A DNA stretch of 64,000 nucleotides from Microdochium bolleyi (Eukaryota > Ascomycota > Sordariomycetes > Xylariales > Microdochiaceae). A program made the translations under genes and the position numbers. The stretch lies in assembly GCA_001566295.1 (NCBI GenBank), contig KQ964246.1:62001-126000 (forward strand), read 5' to 3'. Below the pieces are notes generated by a model that saw only the letters and a list, made by a program, of their open reading frames with translations, searched no databases and was not told the DNA's origin. Numbering within the stretch: the first letter of the stretch is position 1; each line of letters opens with the position of its first letter. Positions 46,729 through 56,560 of this stretch are shown here, one piece after another.

Positions 46729-47304
46729 ATGGCGCCGTCCAGCACAGCATCCCTTTCCCGCGCTGCTGCCGCCGACGACGACTATAGATGCGTCCTCGGC
46801 GGCGACATTGGACACATCAGCGACTACAACTTCGCCCACGGCATCCCCTACACCGCCATCGCGGGCCCAAACCCCGACGACGACGACGACGACGACGACG
46901 ACGCCAAGAACAACAGCACCTCGTTCGTCGCCGAGTGCTGCACCGCCAGCCACTCCCCCCACTCAGGCATTAGCAGCAGTGTTCACTTCGTGGCCCCCTG
47001 CCTCCTGTGGTGCGAGTTCGACAGCTACGCGCTGACCGCGTCCTGGACGTCGTGCCTGGCGGGCCACGGCGTCGACATCCGCAGCGTGGACGGGCAGAAC
47101 GGGGGCTACGAGCCCTACTGGAAGCGCCAGGCGGTTGCCAATTCCGGGTGGTACGGGATCGTCGCCATCGCGGCGGGCATGGGGCTGGCGTTTGCCATTG
47201 TGCAGCGCGTCAGGCGCAATGACAGCAAGGCATGGTGGAAGGCGATGAAGCTGGGGCCTGCCGAGGCGGGACAAGGGGTGTCGGAGGAGGATGGTAGATT
47301 GTAG
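46729..47304 (+). CDS. Small cysteine-containing single-pass membrane protein, unknown function
   Basis: A single exon of 191 residues from the Met at 46729. Longer in-frame starts exist, to 46453, but add basic low-complexity sequence. The N-terminal part is polar with NFAHGIPYTAIAG and a run of nine Asp. A cysteine block follows: ECCTASHSP, APCLLWCEF, TSCLAGHG. The spacing CC...C..WCE...SC is shared with small fungal membrane proteins I recall as conserved but unnamed. One membrane helix lies at about residues 139-158 (SGWYGIVAIAAGMGLAFAIV), followed by a basic stretch and a short tail. There is no clear signal peptide, so topology is uncertain. No function can be given. Confidence 0.7.
   Translation: MAPSSTASLSRAAAADDDYRCVLGGDIGHISDYNFAHGIPYTAIAGPNPDDDDDDDDDAKNNSTSFVAECCTASHSPHSGISSSVHFVAPCLLWCEFDSYALTASWTSCLAGHGVDIRSVDGQNGGYEPYWKRQAVANSGWYGIVAIAAGMGLAFAIVQRVRRNDSKAWWKAMKLGPAEAGQGVSEEDGRL
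46876..46902 (+). repeat. Nine GAC codons (poly-Asp)
   Basis: A perfect trinucleotide run encoding nine Asp residues in the small membrane protein. Confidence 0.9.
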
Positions 47305-47406
47305 TTATTTAAAGGGGATCCAGTATATACAAAAGCGAAGGCAACGTGCTGGACTGTGATCACAGGGTTCGTTCCATGTGCCTGTGCTGTTCAACGCGCG
47401 CGCCCC

Positions 47407-48450
47407 TCAAGTCATCACCACCGCTTCGATCCGCCCATCCTCGCCAAACACGAGCCGGTCAGCAGCCAGGACCCGGTGGTCGGCGACATCGTCACCCAGG
47501 ATGCGCCGGTGATACACGATATACCACTCATCCTCCCCCTCGCGGACGATCGAATGGTGGCCCGGCCCATCAGCCACCGAACTGTTCCCTTTGTCCAGCA
47601 TCAGCCCGATCCGCTCAAACGGCCCCAGCAGGCTCCGCGACATGGCATACGCGACGCGGTAGTCGGGCGTCCCGTACCCGCCCTCGGACCACATGAAGTA
47701 GTACCACCCGCCGCGCTTGAGCATGTACGGGCCCTCCCCGTACCCTTCGTTGGGCGTGATATCCCGCGGCTCGGTGTCGCTCCCCGTGCCCGCGTCACCA
47801 GGCCAGGCCGCGATGCTGGCCATGTCGTCCCCGAGCGGCACGATCCGCGCGAAGCTCCCGCCCCAGATGAGATACCACCTGTCGTCGTCCGGGTCGTGGA
47901 AGACCTGCTGGTCCATCGCGTTGGCGCCCGCGTACCGCGTCCTGATCAGAGGGTGGTCGAGGACGTCGATGAACGGCCCCCCTGGGCTCTCGGACGCCGC
48001 GACGCCGATCCCCGCGGTGCCCTCGAACTCGATGGGGTTATTGGCTGTGTAGTAGAACCAGTATTTCCCGTCGCGGTAGACCGTGCAGGGTGCCCAGAGC
48101 CACTTGTTCGCCCACTGCGAGGATGCGTTGCCGCCGCGGGTGTCGAACACGGCTGGGTGCTTTGTCCAGGGTCCCGAGAGGGACGGCGCGGAGAGGGCGT
48201 CGAAGGTGGTCTGGTCGTCAAACGCGATCGAGAGGGTCGCGTAGATCCAGTATGTCCCGTCGGCGGCCTTGATGGCGTCCGGGTCGGCGTACCAGCCCGG
48301 GTCGATCGGGTTGGGGCCGAGCGTTTGGGTCTGCCGGGAGGAGAGGATGGGGTGAGGAGCTTCACGGCTGGTGGCGAGCGAGGAGGTACTGCTCGTGGCT
48401 GCGAGGAGGGTGAGGAGGCTGGACAGCCTGTGCAGACTGGGGATCGCCAT
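47407..48450 (-). CDS. Secreted GH43 glycoside hydrolase (arabinanase/arabinofuranosidase/xylosidase group)
   Basis: A single exon of 347 residues. Residues 1-25 are a signal peptide. The five-bladed propeller triad is clear: base Asp56 in WYADPD, Asp180 (pKa modulator) in NAMDQQVF, and acid Glu239 in GYGEGPYML. WLWAPCTVYRDGKYWFYYTAN and VREGEDEWYIVYHRR are further family blocks. The size fits a catalytic domain without extra modules. It should cleave alpha-L-arabinose or beta-xylose linkages in plant cell-wall hemicellulose or pectin. Which one cannot be settled from motifs. A TATA-like site lies about 115 bp upstream. The next gene on the same strand upstream is a Zn2Cys6 regulator. Confidence 0.92.
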   Translation of the reverse strand: MAIPSLHRLSSLLTLLAATSSTSSLATSREAPHPILSSRQTQTLGPNPIDPGWYADPDAIKAADGTYWIYATLSIAFDDQTTFDALSAPSLSGPWTKHPAVFDTRGGNASSQWANKWLWAPCTVYRDGKYWFYYTANNPIEFEGTAGIGVAASESPGGPFIDVLDHPLIRTRYAGANAMDQQVFHDPDDDRWYLIWGGSFARIVPLGDDMASIAAWPGDAGTGSDTEPRDITPNEGYGEGPYMLKRGGWYYFMWSEGGYGTPDYRVAYAMSRSLLGPFERIGLMLDKGNSSVADGPGHHSIVREGEDEWYIVYHRRILGDDVADHRVLAADRLVFGEDGRIEAVVMT

Positions 48451-49129
48451 GACTACAGTTGTGGATCGGTGACGGTGTGATTGACAGTCGGTGAGGTCGC
48501 GAAGGAGTGATGTGACATCAAGGCAAGATTCATGTCCCGGAAGTGTACTGTCTAAGGGTTCTTATAAAGGACAGCAGCCATAACGTCTGCTGATCATTTT
48601 CACGGTGTCTCAAGCGAGCATCACAGAGAGAGGCAAATGTTCTTGTATTGAAGACGCATGCTACCCTGTTTTGGAGGTGTGTGCATACCTCGTGTGACCG
48701 GATCCTCCCACATCGATCTGTCGTACACGGAGGAGAGCTTCTTGTTTTGGCGGGGTAGAATAAGGGCTTTTGACATCGCCTCTCCATCCTGCCAGACGTG
48801 ATATGCAAGCCAGTTCTGGCTGCAGGACGCGGACTGCATAGTGTGCACAGGCACCAAGTACCGCTGTCGGATGCGATCACAGTCTCACAACAGTCCATCT
48901 TGTCATATCCGCCGTGAGGAACCAAAGCATCTATAGAGAGTAGGAGATGACTCCACGCAGTGCAGGCGAGGTTACATTGGTCTCGTCCGTTGGTCACGCG
49001 TGACGTCGTGTTAATGGGGTAAACTTCCGAGTCGATCGGCACTTGACCGCGCAGATCATGCGGGGAACCCTCTCCCTGGATGACGACCGGACCAGCAGAC
49101 CACGACTGGTGACCTGCAAGTTGCATTGC
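48451..49129. other. Promoter region of the GH43 gene
   Basis: A 679-bp gap between the GH43 start and the end of the next minus-strand gene. A TATA-like site is at 48561-48570 (minus strand). No gene is seen. Confidence 0.45.
48561..48570 (-). promoter_or_regulatory. TATA-like element of the GH43 gene
   Basis: CCTTTATAAG on the minus strand, about 115 bp before the ATG at 48450. Confidence 0.5.
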
Positions 49130-51315
49130 TCAAGTTGCACCACCACTGGGGGACGCCTTGGCCAGGGGGCAGAACAACGTGCCGCCAGACTGCTCATCTT
49201 GCTGGCCCATGAGTGTCTCCTGGTAGCCGGGCTGCATCTTGTTGATGATATGCATGACCTACACAGCATACCCGAGTAGTTAGCACACCGGTGTATCCAA
49301 GGTCGCAGCACAGTTTCGACTTACCTTCCCAAGCGCCCCCCGGTCCATGCCGGTGCGGTACATCTCATGCCCCAGCTGCACCGCCAGCGAGCCCGCCATC
49401 GAGTTGCCCTCGGCGCCCGCGACCAAGAGGTCCATCAGCACGCCGAGCTTGTGCTCTGACGCCGGGCTCTGCGACGCGGCAAAGTCCTCGAGGAACGCAA
49501 ACGACGCCATGAACGCCGCGAACGTGACGAACAAGCTGGCGAAGTCGGCGCTCGGGTCCTGCGACGACGTCGCGACGAGGAGAGCAAAGATCTGGTCCGC
49601 CGAGACGAGCATGCGCGCTGCTGACGATGCAGCCTGAGCGGCCACGAAGGCTGATGAATCGCCGCCGCTGCCACTGGCGCTGCCGCTCGGATTATTATTG
49701 TTGCTGGGGATGTCGCCGGCGCGCAGCCGAGCGAGATACGTCCTGTGTATCGCAATGACGCTCGTGTGCAGCTTCAGCACGATCGGCGGCGGTTCCAGCT
49801 TCCCGTCGACGGTGTTCGAGGGCTGCGCGAGGCGGCTGGGGAGCGCCATGAACATGAGCGCCAGGCGGTTGTCGAGGCGCTGGTGCGTCCTGGCGAAGTC
49901 CTCGGCCGTGTTGATGTCAAAGAGCTCTGCAGCGCCGTCGTTGTCGCTGCTGTCGTGGTTGTTCGTCGTGTACTTCTGCATTGTGTGGCTCGAGCACTCG
50001 TGGAAGAGTAGGGTGGCGAGGATGCGGCATGCGTAGTCGGAATATTGCGAAGACGAGTCGCGCAGGGCTGTTCTCAGGGAGATGGAGCGCTCTGGGAAAT
50101 TTTGGATGAAGCTCTCGTCAGAAGCTGGGAGGAGCGTGTGGATCTGATGGTGTCAGCCTCTCGGGACATATGCTACACCTGGATAGAGTCAAGAGTGCCA
50201 GCATGCTCACCTTCTGCGGGTCCAACAGCGTCGGCCAGCCTGTTGAACTGCTCGTGTCAAGGTCTGAACAGAAAATGGACCACATCGTGCGCCGACGCTC
50301 TTCCAGCTCGCTCCAGTCTCTGGCCGGTGGCAGGACCGATGCCGACGGCCGCGAGCCACCGCCGTCGATGGTGTCGAGACCGAGCATCTGCGCCAGCCGC
50401 ACGCTCCTGCTAATGCTGGCGGGTGCGCGCGTGAACCACAGCTGCCGGGCCTCGAAGTGGCCGAGCAGCTCCCAGCACTGCGCGTGGGCGACGGTCATGC
50501 CAAGGTACCCGTCGTCCTGGAAGATTGTGCGTCAGATTCCTCAAGGTTAGCCGTGGATGGGAAGACGAGGTGACATACTGTCATATCGTCGTGGTGCATG
50601 TAGTTCTTCGCCCGATGGTAGAATGGCAGTGCGAGATCTTTGTGCTGTGGTGAAACCATTGCACCCATGGCCAGGATGATGTACTGCAGACATAGTGGTG
50701 GCTGCAGATGCGGCGGCTTGCGTAGCGACGCAAAGTACCGACCTGGGTGCTGGATGGGTGCGTTCTGGTATACTTGCAGGAAGTACAGGTTTGTCCTCGC
50801 AGGCGATGCCGTGTTAGTAGGCACCAGACTCAGCATAGTTCCCATGACACTCACAGCTCGTCAACGAGATCCCCCGGCGGCTGCTGCTCCAGTCTGCCGG
50901 TCTGCAGCAGCTCCGAGCTGAAGGAGACTGGCGACGGGTAGTCTGCTTGTCCCTGGACACTGCTGCCGGTGTGCCGCGGTGGGCCGTCCACAGGCTCGTC
51001 ATCTTTGAATCTGTGCTCGAGCTCATCTGTCGAGCCGCCTCTGTCAGCCCGCGTTCATGATCCCACATCATACCATGCTCGCTCGGAGGGTTGTTACTGA
51101 CGTATCTTAGACTCGAGGTGCTTGAAGCGCGGCCTCTTGACCGGCTCTTTAGGCTTCTGCCTCGAGGTCGGAAACTCGCACTTGTCGCCCGACTCTTGAC
51201 ACCTGCCGCAAGGCCAGACGCGGCTGCACTTGAGCTTGCGGGCGCGGCACTGGTAGCAGGATAGCAGCTTCTTCGCCTCAGGCTCTGTCGCTGTGCTGTC
51301 CAAGGTGCTCGCCAT
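49130..51315 (-). CDS. Zn2Cys6 transcription factor with fungal-specific regulatory domain
   Basis: Six exons (51102-51315, 50855-51026, 50579-50795, 50211-50516, 49325-50143, 49130-49258) give 618 residues. The zinc cluster uses Cys20, 23, 30, 36, 39 and 46 (C-x2-C-x6-C-x5-C-x2-C-x6-C). A basic linker KRPRFKHLESKI leads into a short coiled coil. The middle domain shows HPGRYFASLRKPPHLQPPLCLQYIILAMGA and FTRAPASISRSVRLAQMLGLDTIDGG, with the WSELEERRRTMWSIFCSDLDTS block characteristic of the fungal-specific transcription factor domain. The exon 3 acceptor (GCGAG) is inferred from a perfect TACTAAC branch site 5' of it. The last exon is short. It acts in the nucleus. Targets are unknown, but it lies just upstream of the GH43 gene on the same strand. 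Confidence 0.9.
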
Positions 51316-52225
51316 GGTGCCTGTCCGCACGGGGGACGATATGCCGCAGGATCAAGGACTAGCGAGACCGGGCTAGGCTCGATTCCGACTGATCGAGTGG
51401 CAGGTCACGATCCGCAGAACTGCAACATGGACCGTGGCTCTCTTGTAGTGGTGCTGACTAATTGGTCGCTCCCTGTGATGGTCCGGATGGGCCGCGCGAT
51501 GTTGTTGAGGGTGACGTGTGTCTGCGTACCTGGAGGTAGCTTACTTGAGCCCAAATCAGGTTAGCTCTGCTTACGTGCTCGGGGCGGACGAGGGGTAGTT
51601 AACGTGTGTGCAGGCGTGTGTCAGTTTTCAACGTTCTCACGCTGGAGCATGTACTTGCTACTATTGCATGGCAGTGTTGAACACACTATGTTCGACGCAG
51701 GACATTTGCATATTGTGCAACATGGATTAACGTTTGAACACTGTGCATCGTTGCAGGCTACCGAATGTATTCTAGACAGTATGATACACGTCAACAGACG
51801 GTGCCCCTGGATTCACGGGCCGGTTGTCCACTGTTCCACAAGCACACTGCCAACTCTCATTTGATATCGGTCGTCCTCCTCTCGGACAAAGGCATTGCTG
51901 CCTGCTCAGGCAGCAGGGTTCTAGTGCAAGCCACTGCCAGACTGACGCGTGTGATCAGCTGATCGCGCGCCCCTTTCGTGATGGTCTGCTTTCCAGCCGC
52001 ACCATGGCGGCTTTCAGCTCGAGCGGGGTATGTCCTACCTCAAAATCGCCGAAACTCAATAGTACAGAGTTCACGAGAGTACTGCAGGATTCTGGGGGGG
52101 AAATGTGCACCGGCGACGCAGGTGGCTTCAGCTTGCTTTTGCTTGACCGCAGTGATCATGTTTGGAGTTCGTGAGTCACTTCTGGGAGCCGTCAAATCGT
52201 GGCACGCTCGCAGACCGCGTTCAAG

Positions 52226-52234
52226 CATAAAAGG
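52226..52234 (+). promoter_or_regulatory. TATA-like element of the VOC gene
   Basis: CATAAAAGG, about 165 bp before the ATG at 52397. It overlaps the 24-nt repeat by 4 nt. Confidence 0.4.
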
Positions 52235-52254
52235 GGCCGAGGGTGCAGCCCAGG
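52231..52254 (+). repeat. 24-nt word, copy 2
   Basis: Identical over 24 nt to 6171-6194 and in the same orientation. Here it sits in the core promoter or leader region of the VOC gene. The first copy is not near a called gene. Confidence 0.7.
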
Positions 52255-52396
52255 ACGAGGTCATATCGAGACATAACACGGGCATCTGCAAATTACAAGG
52301 CATCCAAGTCATAGCACGATCATCTCACCTTCTACCATACCTTAGCCTCACGATAGCAACATCGCAGCGCAATCAGATCAAAAAAGGAAATAAAAA

Positions 52397-53036
52397 ATGG
52401 CCGGCGAATGGAAGGCCCCAAAGTTTGGCTCTCCTGTGGTAAGCCAATGGCCACCCGCCACCCGTGATGCGCCTCAATGCTGGCATCAAGGCGTCGCTCG
52501 GATACTGACAATTGCTTCCTACCTTGATGTTATTTAGTGGATGAGCATCCCCGCCTCCAACGTGCCAAGAGGTAGGTAGGCCCTTCTCTCAGCCCCCCAG
52601 GCTTCTCATGACTCGCAACCACGCACCCACCCCGGAGGCTTCCTTCCGTTGATCTTCGCAACTGACGGCCCCCTTCTCATGGCTGAGAACAGCTCGCGAG
52701 TTCTACGACAAGGTATTCAGCTGGACCTTCAAGCCGCCCTCCACGCAGCCCGACGACCTGAACAAGCTCGCCATGGTCGACTTTGGCCCGGACGTGGCCC
52801 TGAGCGGGGGGATCCAGAAGATGCCGGACGCGACGGGTGTGCTGAAGCCCGGGCCCGGAGGTGTGTGCATCTTCTGGATTGTGGAGGACCTTGACAAGAG
52901 CGCCGCCGCGATCGACGGTGCTGGCGGCAAGATGCTCAGTGAGACGGAGAAGGAAGGGGAGCATGGGCTGATGAGGTACTTTCAGGACACAGAGGGCACG
53001 GTCGGTGGGCTCTATCAGATGGTTGCGAACTGTTGA
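52397..53036 (+). CDS. VOC/glyoxalase-fold protein
   Basis: Three exons (52397-52438, 52538-52571, 52693-53036) give 139 residues. It begins FGSPVWMSIPASNVPRAREFYDKVFSWTFKP, the first beta-alpha-beta-beta-beta half with the usual REFY and FSWTF pattern. VCIFWIVEDLDKSAAAIDGAGGKMLS is the second half and MRYFQDTEGTVGGLYQM the end, where Asp/Glu residues often bind metal. This is a small single-unit VOC protein of the YP_-/CFP30B-like type seen in bacteria and fungi. Reaction and substrate are unknown. It is probably cytosolic, as there is no signal peptide. The first exon has only 14 codons, which makes the gene easy to miss. Confidence 0.87.
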
Positions 53037-53806
53037 AATGGGAGCAGGTAATCTAGTATGTCTGATATGCCATGGGAAGAAGTCGTTATCGTGGTTCATG
53101 GCACACGAAAAGAGATAGCAGGGGCCCGCTGTTTCGGCATGGCAACAAAATTGAAGCCGCCTTTCGAAACAATAATTGACAGCTCGGAGGGTCTTGCCAG
53201 ACCCAAAAGCCCAACAAGGGATGCAACGTCATGGGCTACCTCTGAGACTGAGACCGCGTCTGCCGCCTATCCGGCATACCGAATGCCGGAGGTCCACCGA
53301 TAGGAGCAGTCCTTCCAAGAAATGCGGATGGGCCGCGGAGGTCTTCCTCCTGTTCAGCGGGGCGGGAAGTGCTTTCCGCCACGGCAGTCGTCCGCTTGAC
53401 AGCCCGAGGCCCACCCTTTCTCGTTGACACCCGCGCGCGAGACCGGGAGCTAAATCACAGAGAATGCTGCAGTCTGCCATTGGGGCTCGTGTCATGTTGC
53501 CTGCTCAGCTCGACACGCGCGTCGGCGGAGGCGCAAGGGCCGTTGATCGCCGACCTCCACGCCCGACTCGAGTTGCCGGGCGTATGGTATTTTGTGGAGA
53601 CCATGACGAAATCATGATCCCTCAGATGGGAGCTTGAAACATAAATTTATGGATTTGGGGTAAAAGCGGGCGAGCGCAGAAGGTTTAGATAAAAGTACTT
53701 GGACGCCGTTTCTTTCCCATGAGGTCGGGGTCCAGAGCTTCGTTAGACCGCCTTTAGCTATCGACGACAACAACTACTTCCAAATAGTCCGAAGCCACAG
53801 CACCAG
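53037..53806. other. Intergenic, promoter of the aquaglyceroporin gene
   Basis: A 770-bp gap on the plus strand. A loose TATA-like GATAAAAG lies at about 53688, about 120 bp before the next ATG. No gene is seen. Confidence 0.4.
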
Positions 53807-56106
53807 ATGGTGTCCCCCGTACGGAAAGTCCGCGAGCGACTTCGACCACAGCAGCAGCAGCAGCAGCAGCAACAACAAAATCGTGAATCCCCTCTCCCGC
53901 TATATCAGCAAAATGGCACCGCGGCCGTGAGCTCCAACAGCAACGACAAGCTCGACACCGCTGTGCCGCTGCAGTACCACGAACACCATGGCTCCATCCC
54001 GGGCCTCGACCAGACGCGCAAGGCCCTCGGTCTCGGCGCGGAGCCGCCCTCGTCGGCCGTCCGGCGCGCCAAGAACACACACATGAAGTGGAACCGGGCC
54101 CGGCTCATCCTGCGCGAGCCCATCCTCGAGTTCTGGGGCGTACTCATCTTCGTCATGTTCGGCGACTCGGTCATCGCCCAGTGGAAGCTCAGCAACGGCG
54201 AGTTCGGCAACTGGGTCACCGTCTGCTTCGGCTGGGGCTTTGGCATCATGTTCGGCGTCTTCGTCGCGGGCGACTCGGGTGCGTACCTCAACCCGGCCGT
54301 CACCCTGACCAACTGCATCTTCCGCGGCATCCCGCTCAAGCGGTTCCCCATATACACGGCGGCCCAGGTCCTGGGGGCATTCTGTGCACACGCCATCACC
54401 TACGCAAACTACTACAGCGCCATCAACGAGTATGAGGGCGGCGCCGGGATCCGCACCGTGCCACCCATAGAGACGGCTTCCGCAGGCATCTTCTGCTCGT
54501 TTCCATCGGGCGAGAATGTCCCCAAGGGCAGTCAGGTGCTGGGAGACTTTATCGCGAATTTCATCCTTGTGTTCTGCATTTTTGCGCTGAGAGACGAGAA
54601 TGGAGCGGATCTGGTATGTTTTGATGGCGTCATGTGGCTTGCAGTAAAGGCCGTTTGCTGACTCGACGTGATCACAGAAAGGAGGTGGCGGCAACTTCGT
54701 CCTCGCCATAGGATGGCTCACTTTCACTCTCTTTGCCTGCTTTGGGTGGCTTACAGGGTACGTCTTTCGATCTCCTTGAACTGTGCAATGAAGCATGGGC
54801 ATGACTGACATGTATCGACCAGCTCCCCTATCAATCCTGGGAGGGACATTTCTGGCCGCATATGGATCACACTCATGGGCTATGAGGGTGCTTGGTCGAC
54901 CATGGGATCGTGGGCATGGGTAAGTAGCAGGCAACCTCGATACATCTACAGCAACGCTGTAAGCCCGATTCCTTTCAGTGCAATTTCTAACAATCGACCT
55001 AACAGGTCCCCTGCGTCGTGCCCTTCCTAGGCTGCTTCAGCGGCGGAATCTTCTACGACTTCTTCATCTACACCGGCGAGAGTCCGATCAACACGGACGG
55101 CTGGGGCCTCTCGGGCCTGTGGTATCTCATCTCCTGTGGGCGGAGCCGCAGGTTCCCAACGCAGTCGCGCGACACCGACGCTGACCAAGGCGCTGCCACT
55201 TACGATGACAACAAAGACGTGTACGGAGCCGCCGCAGCCAAAGACGACGCCTCTGCCATGGAGCACGGCTTCGGCAGCGTATCGTCGCTCCAGGCAGACC
55301 GCGACCGCCGGTTCGGCAGATCAGAGGGAGACGGGCTAGATGCCGGAGACGGCGGCAGCAACGCCTGCTCGCAGCAGACCACGCGCGACACAGCGACGGG
55401 CTACGACAACTCTCGCGGGAGCGAGACGGCCGATCTAGACTACAAGCAAGGAAAAGGCATCCCCTATGACTACGATGCCGATTCGACAACCCCGCGAGCC
55501 AACACGCGGAGCCAGGTCTCGGGCAGCAACGCCACCAATCAGAACAACAGCAACGGCAGCAGCATCAACAACGCCACCCCGAGCATCCTCGATCCCGCAT
55601 CTTCAGGTCCGGCGAGCACGAGCGCGGGTCTCTCCCGGCAACAGAATAGCCATCGGCAATCGGACTACTTTGGGAAAATGCTCTCCCCGCCACACCGCCA
55701 GCAGCAGCAGCAGCAGCAACAAAATCACTTCCAGAGCCCTGGTCCTGGGAATGCCAAAGCATCAACGCTGGGCCACAATAACACCCTTAGCTCGATACCG
55801 ACCTGGGCGGACAACGAGATGACCACCCCGGTTGCCACGCCAGCGCCGCTGTCGAGGCAGACAATCTCGGGTCAGCCCGGCGAGCAGAGCGCCGCGCGAG
55901 GACCGGCACTGACTGCGGCGCAGCAGCGGAATGGGGGTAGTAGTATCCGTGCCCGGCAGCAACAACAACCGCCGCCGCCGCCGTCGAACGCAAACAATCC
56001 GAGACGCTGGCAGTGGTCGGGGCGGTGGACGGACGAGGAGCTGGGAAGGAAGATTGCGAAGGATAGCTACTATGGGTACAACAGGCAAGGGTCGACGAGG
56101 AGGTAG
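53807..56106 (+). CDS. Aquaglyceroporin (MIP family) with long disordered tail
   Basis: Four exons (53807-54613, 54678-54757, 54823-54919, 55006-56106) give 694 residues. The cytoplasmic N-terminus of about 105 residues includes a run of ten Gln. Six helices follow. The first pore motif is canonical, NPA at 162-164 in AYLNPAVTL. The second is NPG at 300-302 in SPINPGRDISGRIW. The Asp after Arg (D304) is typical of glycerol-conducting members. After helix 6 (FLGCFSGGIFYDFFIYTG) comes a tail of about 340 residues, rich in Gln, Ser, Asn and Gly, with a second run of eight Gln and a C-terminal RRWQWSGRWTDEELGRKIAKDSYYG block. Function: glycerol and water flux across the plasma membrane in osmotic adaptation, as for Fps1-type proteins. 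Tail length is unusual but typical of some filamentous fungal members. Confidence 0.92.
53849..53878 (+). repeat. CAG/CAA run, ten Gln codons
   Basis: Trinucleotide repeat encoding poly-Gln in the N-terminal cytoplasmic part of the aquaglyceroporin. Confidence 0.9.
55699..55722 (+). repeat. CAG/CAA run, eight Gln codons
   Basis: Second poly-Gln tract of the aquaglyceroporin gene, in the disordered C-terminal tail. Confidence 0.9.
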
Positions 56107-56560
56107 TCCGCCGAAAGAGGACCTTATTGACAATGTGTTTGAGCTTCATAGCGTAGTTGTTTGACCCTATTTATTCGATGCTTCTCTTGGAGGGTATAAC
56201 TTTCTGTTTGCAAAGCCATTGTTCGCGTGAGCGTCGGCTTCAGAATGACCTCGTCATGGTTGCTATCACTTCACATGTGAGCATGATGCTCAGCTTGGAG
56301 CTTTACGCAAAGGCAAAGTTTGGTGTCCTTTGACATGAGGCCAGGAGCAGTCTACGATTGCCATATCTGGTATTCAATGATACATTAGAGCACGATAGTG
56401 CTTCCTTAGGGTATTTATTAATCTTGAATCGATCTCGGGCCCCCATTTACCTGCAGATGAGTGTTGCCACGCTACGTTTAATCATGTATATACCATTGGA
56501 AGAGAATGTTTGTTTTTCGATTAGACCCCCGGGACCCGACCAAAGGAATTTCCGCACGTC
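56107..56560. other. Intergenic between convergent genes
   Basis: A 454-bp, AT-leaning stretch holding the 3' flanks of the aquaglyceroporin and the next rhodopsin-domain gene. Nothing else is seen. Confidence 0.45.

Larger units (their letters stand above)
51316..52396. other. Intergenic between divergent genes
   Basis: Shared upstream region of the Zn2Cys6 gene (leftward) and the VOC gene (rightward). It contains the second copy of the 24-nt word at 52231-52254, directly after a CATAAAAGG element. No gene is seen. Confidence 0.45.

Noticed and set aside
47356..48480. Plus-strand open frame of 374 codons
   Set aside because: Antisense shadow of the GH43 gene.
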